DNA of 64,000 nt, from assembly GCA_903938815.1 (NCBI GenBank), contig CAJAES010000107.1, positions 1 to 64,000 on the forward strand, written 5' to 3'. Below are positions 58,785 to 64,000 of this stretch, piece by piece. The position numbers and the translations under genes are program-made. The number at the start of each line of letters is the position of its first letter. Within the stretch, counting starts at the first letter, position 1. The DNA comes from an uncultured beta proteobacterium. GTDB lineage: Bacteria; Pseudomonadota; Gammaproteobacteria; Burkholderiales; Burkholderiaceae_C. The notes below the pieces were generated by a model. That model saw nothing but the letters and a program-made list of their open reading frames with translations. It ran no database searches and was not told where the DNA came from.

Positions 58785-59780
58785 TTACTGCAGGAAACCG
58801 ATGCTCGTGCGCTTTCCGTGGGGGTCGGGCAGGTCGCCGGGCTCGACGGTGGCGCGGCCCGCCAGACGGGCGTTGCCGAAGGCCGTCATCCAGGCACGGC
58901 GCATCTCGCGCGGCGCCATCTCCCCGATGCGCTCGAGGACGGACTCCGTGGGTTCGGGGTCGAAGCGGCGCCCCCAGTCGTGCGTGCTCCGGATCGATGC
59001 ATACAGCCGGCCGGCGATGGTGCGCGCCGCATCGCGATCGGGCATGTGCACCTCGAACACGTTCATCCGGTTCAGGATGGGGTCCGGAATGCATCGCTCG
59101 TCGTTCGCGGTGGCCACCCAGATCACCTGGCTCGCATCGATGGCGACCTCGGCGAACTCGTCGGTGAAGGACTGCGCGGTGTCGTGCTCGAGCAGGCTGT
59201 AGAGCGCGCCCAGGGGGTCGTAGGCGTGCTCGCCGCGGGCCTTGTCGATCTCGTCGACCACCATCACCGGGTTGGCGTACTGGCCGTCCACCAGGGTCTC
59301 GAAGACCTTGCCCGGGCGCGCGCCCTTCCATTGCGACGACGCGCCGCTGAGCACCCAGCCGGCGGTCAGGCTGCTCATCGAGATGAACCCGAGGCCCGTG
59401 CCCAGCAGCTGTGCCACCTCGCGTGCGAAGTGCGTCTTGCCCACGCCCGGCGGGCCCAGCAGCAGCATCGGCGTGATCTCGAGCGCGTCACGGCTGTCCT
59501 GGCACAGCGCCAGCTGGCGCCGGAGATCGTCGAGCACCCCACGGAAGTTGGGCAGCTCGTCGTAGAGGTGCTCCATGGCCGGCAGGCCGCTCGGCTTGAC
59601 CTGGAAGCGGTCGGGGCCCTTCTCGAGCATGCGTTCGTAGGTGCTTCGCAAGCTCTCGTGGTCCTTCGGCGGCAGCTTGTCCAGCCGCTTCTCGACATCG
59701 CCCGGCCGGTAGACCGTGCGCATCTGCGCGATGGGGATGTTCCCGCGCTGCAGGGGAATCAGATCCTTCGAACTGCTCAT
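58785..59780 (-). CDS. AAA family ATPase, stand-alone, Lon-like core
   Basis: This 331-residue cytoplasmic protein has an N-terminal helical segment (about 1-100) and an AAA core with Walker A GPPGVGKT (residues 109-116), Walker B VMVVDEID (about 172-179), sensor WVATANDE and an arginine-finger region PDPILNRMNVFEV. The core resembles the Lon ATPase, but no protease or substrate-binding domain is seen. The start ATG (MSSSKDLIPLQRGNIPIAQM) is preceded by AAGGAGC, which argues against a longer reading. The function is unknown. It is likely co-transcribed with the patatin gene. Confidence 0.83.
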   Translation of the reverse strand: MSSSKDLIPLQRGNIPIAQMRTVYRPGDVEKRLDKLPPKDHESLRSTYERMLEKGPDRFQVKPSGLPAMEHLYDELPNFRGVLDDLRRQLALCQDSRDALEITPMLLLGPPGVGKTHFAREVAQLLGTGLGFISMSSLTAGWVLSGASSQWKGARPGKVFETLVDGQYANPVMVVDEIDKARGEHAYDPLGALYSLLEHDTAQSFTDEFAEVAIDASQVIWVATANDERCIPDPILNRMNVFEVHMPDRDAARTIAGRLYASIRSTHDWGRRFDPEPTESVLERIGEMAPREMRRAWMTAFGNARLAGRATVEPGDLPDPHGKRTSIGFLQ

Positions 59781-59982
59781 CGATGCTCCTTCGCCGGGGA
59801 TGGAACCTGTCTGCATTCAAGCAAGAAGATTGCCATGCCCAGGCGCGGAACAGCACCCGGGAGATACCGCAGTTGGGGGCTTGGAATCAGCAGCCGTCAT
59901 CCGCGACTGCCAACGGTAATCGGACGGGAGGCACGGCCTGCGTGCGCGCGTGTCGGCGCGTTTGCTGGCGCCTGTGCCGGCC

Positions 59983-61200
59983 CTACTTGACCCAGGTGTT
60001 GAGCTGGATGATGGGCAGCAGCACCGCGAGCACGATGATCAGCACGATCACGCCCATGGCCACCACCAGCAACGGCTCGAGCAGGGTGGCCAGCGCCATC
60101 GCGCGGCGCTGCACCTCGGCCGAGAGCTGCGTCGCGGCGCGTTGCAGCATCAGCGGCAGCGTTCCGGTCTGCTCGCCCAGGCGCGCGAACATCGGCAACA
60201 GGCCGGGAAAGCGTTTCTTCGATGCCAGCGCCGAGGCCAGCGGCGCGCCTTCGCGCACCTGCACCAGCGCGTCCAGCGCATCGGCGCGCATCGCACGGTT
60301 TCCCAGGGTCTCGGCGGCCGCCTGAAGCGCCTTCAGGATGGGCACGCCGGCTGCCGCCAGCATGGCCAGCGTGCTGCCGAAGCGTGCAGCGTTGTAGCCC
60401 CGCGTGAGGCGGCCGAACAGCGGCAGACGCAGGAAGAAGGCATCGCTGCGCTCGCGGAAGGCCTCGCCGCGGCGCAGCACCACGAAGCTCGCCGCGCCGC
60501 CCGCGCCTGCCAGCAGCGCCAGCCAGCCCCACTGCCGCACGAAACCGGAGAACGCCAGCAGCGCCACCGTCAGGAAGGGCAGGGCGCGCTTGGAGCTCGT
60601 GAACACGTTGGCCACCTGCGGCACCACGTAAGTGACCAGGAACACCACGATCAGCACCGCCACCACCGAGATGATGGCCGGGTAGAGCATCGCGCCCAGC
60701 AGCTTGGCGCGCAGCGCCTGTCGCTCTTCCAGGTCGTCGGCCAGCGACTCGAGCACTGGGCCGAGCGCGCCGCTGGCCTCGCCGGCCGCAACGACCGCGC
60801 GGTAGACATCATCGAACTCGCGCGGCGCCGAGGCCAGCGCGCGCGCGAACGGGCTGCCCGCGTTGACCTCGCTCTTCAGGTGCGCGATCAGCTCGCGCTG
60901 CGCGGGCGCTTCCGCCTCGTCGGTCAGGGCCGTCAGCGCGCGCTCCAGCGGCAGGCCCGAGCCCACCAGCCCGGCCAGCTGCCGTGTCCAGACGGACAGC
61001 GTGGTGGCCGAGAACACGCGCCGCGTGAAGCGCGTGCCGCTGCCGCCGTCCGTGGCGGCGCTGGCCACCGGGGCGAGCTCCATCGGCACCAGGCCCTGGG
61101 CGCGGATCTGCGCGCGCGCGGCCTTGGCGTTGTCGGCTTCGACGAGGCCGCTGCGGGTCTTGCCGGCGGCGTCGAGCGCTTCGTAGCGGTAGGCGGGCAT
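59983..61200 (-). CDS. gspF: Type II secretion inner-membrane protein GspF
   Basis: This 405-residue polytopic protein (MPAYRYEALDAAGKTRSGLV) has two GspF/PilC-like cytoplasmic domains and three membrane helices, the last near LLVVAMGVIVLIIVLAVLLP. It sits in the platform that couples the ATPase GspE to pilin assembly. It ends at a 202-base spacer (59781-59982) with no clear gene. gspE is 11 bases upstream. Confidence 0.95.
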   Translation of the reverse strand: MPAYRYEALDAAGKTRSGLVEADNAKAARAQIRAQGLVPMELAPVASAATDGGSGTRFTRRVFSATTLSVWTRQLAGLVGSGLPLERALTALTDEAEAPAQRELIAHLKSEVNAGSPFARALASAPREFDDVYRAVVAAGEASGALGPVLESLADDLEERQALRAKLLGAMLYPAIISVVAVLIVVFLVTYVVPQVANVFTSSKRALPFLTVALLAFSGFVRQWGWLALLAGAGGAASFVVLRRGEAFRERSDAFFLRLPLFGRLTRGYNAARFGSTLAMLAAAGVPILKALQAAAETLGNRAMRADALDALVQVREGAPLASALASKKRFPGLLPMFARLGEQTGTLPLMLQRAATQLSAEVQRRAMALATLLEPLLVVAMGVIVLIIVLAVLLPIIQLNTWVK

Positions 61201-61211
61201 CGTCTAGCGCG

Positions 61212-62633
61212 TCATTCCCGCGTCACGCGCAGCACTTCCTCGGGCGAGGTGATGCCGCTGTCGATCAGCCGCTGGCCGTCCTCCCGCATCGAGCACAGCC
61301 CGGCGGCGCGCGCGCCGGCCAGCAGGTCGTTCTCAGGGGCCTGGTTGTGGATCAGCGCCTGCAGCCCTGCGTCCACCACCATCAGTTCGTACACGCCGGT
61401 GCGGCCCTTGTAGCCTGTCATGCCGCAATGGGTGCAGCCCACCGGGTGCCAGTGGCCATTTTCGCCTTCGCGCTTGCAGTGCGGGCAGAGCTTGCGCACC
61501 AGCCGCTGCGCCAGCACGCCCAGAAGGCTGGAGCTGAGCAGGAAGGGCTCCACGCCCATGTCCACCAGCCGCGTGACGGCGCTGGGCGCGTCGTTCGTGT
61601 GCAGCGTGGCCAGCACGAGGTGGCCCGTCAGCGAGGCCTGGATGGCGATCTGCGCCGTCTCGTAGTCGCGGATCTCGCCGATCATGATGACGTCCGGGTC
61701 CTGGCGCAGGATGGCGCGCAGCGCCTTCGCGAACGTGAGGTCGATCTTCGGGTTCACCTGCGTCTGCCCGATGCCGGACAGCTCGTACTCCACCGGGTCC
61801 TCGACCGTCAGCACGTTGGTGGTGGCGGTGTCCACGCGGCCCAGCGACGCGTACAGCGTGGTCGTCTTGCCCGAGCCCGTGGGCCCGGTCACGAGGAGGA
61901 TGCCGTGCGGCTGCTGGATCTGGCGCTCGAATGCGGTGAGCACGTCGCCGCTCATGCCCAGGCCTTCGAGCGTGAACTTCGATTCGGACTTGTCCAGCAG
62001 GCGCAGCACCGCGCGTTCGCCGTGCGACGAGGGCAGGGTCGAGACGCGGACGTCGATCGCCCGGCCTCCGATGCGCAGGCTGATGCGGCCGTCCTGCGGC
62101 AGGCGCTTCTCGGCGATGTCGAGCTCGGCCATGATCTTCAGCCGCGAGATCATCGCCGCGTGCAGCGCCTTGTTGGGCTGCACCACCTCGCGCAGCGTGC
62201 CGTCCACGCGGAATCGCACCGAGCTGCTGCGCTCGTAGGGCTCGATGTGGATGTCGCTCGCGCCGTCCTTCGCGGCCTGGGTGAGCAGCGCGTTCAGCAT
62301 GCGGATGATGGGCGCGTCGTCGGCGGCCTCCAGCAGGTCCTCCACCGCCGGCAGCTCCTGCATCATGCGGCTCAGGTCGACGCCGCTCTCCACCTCGCCG
62401 ATGACGGCGGCGGCGCTGCTCTCGCCGCCCGCATAGGCCGCGGCGATGCGTTGCGCCAGCGTGGACTCGGCTTCATGCTCCTGGCGCGCGACGGCGAACA
62501 GGCGTCCCACCTCGGACAGCGCCGCCAGGGGCGTGGTCTCGGCGGCCCACAGCACGAGCTCGCGGCCGTCGTCCTCGAGCAGCAGCACATTCGCCTTCGC
62601 GAACGTGTAGGGCAGCGGGTGGCGCGCGCCCAT
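61212..62633 (-). CDS. gspE: Type II secretion ATPase GspE
   Basis: This 473-residue hexameric ATPase powers the type II secretion system. The Walker A motif is GPTGSGKTTTLYASL, and the Walker B region DVIMIGEIRDYETAQIA. A four-cysteine zinc region occurs near the C-terminus (LCPHCKREGE and GCTHCGMTG). It starts one base after the gspD stop, so gspD and gspE are translated together. Confidence 0.96.
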   Translation of the reverse strand: MGARHPLPYTFAKANVLLLEDDGRELVLWAAETTPLAALSEVGRLFAVARQEHEAESTLAQRIAAAYAGGESSAAAVIGEVESGVDLSRMMQELPAVEDLLEAADDAPIIRMLNALLTQAAKDGASDIHIEPYERSSSVRFRVDGTLREVVQPNKALHAAMISRLKIMAELDIAEKRLPQDGRISLRIGGRAIDVRVSTLPSSHGERAVLRLLDKSESKFTLEGLGMSGDVLTAFERQIQQPHGILLVTGPTGSGKTTTLYASLGRVDTATTNVLTVEDPVEYELSGIGQTQVNPKIDLTFAKALRAILRQDPDVIMIGEIRDYETAQIAIQASLTGHLVLATLHTNDAPSAVTRLVDMGVEPFLLSSSLLGVLAQRLVRKLCPHCKREGENGHWHPVGCTHCGMTGYKGRTGVYELMVVDAGLQALIHNQAPENDLLAGARAAGLCSMREDGQRLIDSGITSPEEVLRVTRE

Positions 62634-62634
62634 G

Positions 62635-64000
62635 TCAGTTCACGCCAGAGGCCGCCGGCGCGGCCTTGCCCGGCGGCAGCATGGGCGGCAGCACGGGCGC
62701 GTCCTGCACCGGCAGCAACGGGTGAGGCACGGGTTGCTGGTCCTTCTGCTGCTGGCGCAGCTGCTCGTAGCGGTCCAGCGAGAGCCGGTTGGCGCTCTCC
62801 TGGTCGCGCATCACCACCGGGCGCAGGAACACCATCAGGTTGGTGCGGCGCTTCTCGCGGCTTTCGCTGCGGAACAGCGCGCCGATGTAGGGGAGGTCGC
62901 CGAGCAGCGGCACCTTGGACTTGTTCTCGATGAAGCGGTCCTCGATCAGGCCGCCCAGCACGATGATCTGGCCGTCGTCCACCACCACCTGCGACTCGAT
63001 CGAGCGCTTGGTGGTCGAGGGGCCGGCGTTGCTGGTGCCCACCGCGGCGGTGTCCTTCACGCTCGACTGCTCCTGGTAGATCGTCATGCGCACGGTGCCG
63101 CTCTCGCCGATCTGCGGCCGGATGCGCAGCGTGATGCCGACGTCCTTGCGCTCGATGGTCTGGAAGGGGCTGGTCGTCGCGGTGCCGGTGTTGGTGAACT
63201 GCCCGGTGATGAAGGGCACGTTCTCGCCGACGACGATCTTCGCCTCCTCGTTGTCGAGCGTGATCAGGTTCGGGGTGGAGACGATGTTGGTCGACGCCTG
63301 ACTCTGCAGCATGCGCGCGATGGCGGCCAGCGCGTAGGTGCCGCCGAAGCTGCGCACCAGACCGATGTTGAAACCCTCGCCCAGGTTCACCTCGCCGGCG
63401 GCCGCGCCGGTGTTGAGGTTGATGATGTTGCCGCCGGCCCGGCCCGTGAAATTGGTGCCGACGCCGATGAGGTTGTTGTCGCCGCTCTTGCCCAGCAGGC
63501 CCTGCCACTGGAAGCCGAAGTCGGCCGCGTTGTCGCCGCTGACCTCGACGATCATGCTTTCGATGTAGACCTGCGCGCGCCGCGCGTCGAGCTGCTCGAT
63601 CATCGAGCGCACCTGGCGGTACAGCGGTTCGGGCGCGCTGATGATCAGCGAGTTGGTGGCCGGGTCGGCCTGGATGAAGCCACCCGTGCTGGGTGCCGCG
63701 GCGCTGCTGACCGGGCTCGTGGCCTGCGAGCTGGCGCCTGCGGCGCCCGTGTTCGCGGGGGTGGACGTGGTCGAGCCGGTGAGTGGCGCCGCGCTCGCTC
63801 CGCTGCTGCTGCTGCCGCCCGTGGAGGCGAAGGCCGCGCGCAGCACGGTGGCCAGGCGCACCGCATCGGCGTTCTTCAGGTGCACCACCCAGATGCCGCC
63901 TGCCGGTCCGGCGCCGGCCGCCGGCACATCGAGCTGCGCCACGACGGCGCGCACCTGCGCCAGGCGCGCGAGGTTCGGCGCCCGCACGATCAGCGCATTG
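62635..64000 (-). CDS. gspD: Type II secretion secretin GspD (N-terminus beyond the window)
   Basis: The visible part covers N domains (LIVRAPNLARLAQVRAVVAQ onward), a glycine/serine/threonine-rich linker insert near 63700-63820, and the secretin domain (ARRAQVYIESMIVEVSGDNA and VVDDGQIIVLGGLIEDRF). It ends in a proline/alanine tail. Secretin multimers form the outer-membrane channel. The 5' end lies beyond the right edge; gspC would be upstream and is not visible. Confidence 0.95.
   Translation of the reverse strand, partial: NALIVRAPNLARLAQVRAVVAQLDVPAAGAGPAGGIWVVHLKNADAVRLATVLRAAFASTGGSSSSGASAAPLTGSTTSTPANTGAAGASSQATSPVSSAAAPSTGGFIQADPATNSLIISAPEPLYRQVRSMIEQLDARRAQVYIESMIVEVSGDNAADFGFQWQGLLGKSGDNNLIGVGTNFTGRAGGNIINLNTGAAAGEVNLGEGFNIGLVRSFGGTYALAAIARMLQSQASTNIVSTPNLITLDNEEAKIVVGENVPFITGQFTNTGTATTSPFQTIERKDVGITLRIRPQIGESGTVRMTIYQEQSSVKDTAAVGTSNAGPSTTKRSIESQVVVDDGQIIVLGGLIEDRFIENKSKVPLLGDLPYIGALFRSESREKRRTNLMVFLRPVVMRDQESANRLSLDRYEQLRQQQKDQQPVPHPLLPVQDAPVLPPMLPPGKAAPAASGVN

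Overview
This is a GC-rich bacterial chromosome segment of ordinary housekeeping content mixed with accessory operons. Gene order and families point to a betaproteobacterium of the order Burkholderiales, probably the Rubrivivax/Leptothrix/Roseateles (Sphaerotilaceae) side. The pointers are an S3 protein with a long Gly/Pro/Ala/Arg tail, two orphan Bug-type solute-binding proteins, PEP-CTERM proteins, and the neighbourhood rplM-rpsI-bactofilin-erpA-anmK-M23-tyrS. The taxon is an inference from gene content, not from a search.

Region 1 (1-15460) is the ribosomal protein supercluster: the end of tuf, the S10 set (rpsJ to rpsQ), the spc set (rplN to rpmJ, with secY and infA) and the alpha set (rpsM to rplQ with rpoA). 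An initiator tRNA-Met closes it. The S10/spc junction is interrupted by a strong intrinsic terminator, a peroxiredoxin-5-like gene and a new consensus-like promoter. Possible attenuators or structured leaders lie before rplC, rplN and rpsD.

Region 2 (15461-31250) holds mostly single genes and short operons. These are a gamma-glutamyltransferase-family gene; htpG with a heat-shock-like promoter, overlapping at its 3' end with the stress kinase gene srkA; and DUF2726 and GNAT genes. Then come rplM-rpsI with a membrane coiled-coil protein, bactofilin and erpA. On the other strand lies an M23 endopeptidase-anmK pair (cell-wall remodelling and recycling). tyrS, a PA2779/PA2778 pair, a cation-efflux gene and dtd follow.

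Region 3 (31250-41700) is a nine-gene minus-strand operon. It has an AMP-forming acyl-CoA synthetase, a complete LivGHM-binding protein-LivF ABC importer, a small unknown protein, a PaaK-like CoA ligase and a Bug-type binding protein. It diverges from a Crp/Fnr-type regulator, and a perfect 7-4-7 palindrome lies between them. It looks like an uptake-and-CoA-activation system for an organic acid that cannot be named from sequence.

Region 4 (41684-50400) has two PEP-CTERM surface proteins around a secreted ExeM/NucH-like nuclease. After these come a 5'-nucleotidase, a DUF3299 / AI-2E transporter / MFS operon, a TauE/SafE exporter and a DUF1841 gene.

Region 5 (50500-56410) is a four-carbon sugar-acid (threonate/erythronate type) catabolic operon: ltnD, otnK, a Bug binding protein, otnC and otnI. 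It is headed by a GntR/FadR-type regulator. Matching TGT-N3-ACA sites lie upstream of both the regulator and the operon.

Region 6 (56576-64000) contains an AAA ATPase coupled to a patatin-type outer-membrane phospholipase (PlpD-like), then type II secretion genes gspF, gspE and gspD, the last cut off by the window end. No CRISPR array, insertion sequence, prophage or rRNA was seen, and no intergenic stretch exceeds 300 bases.
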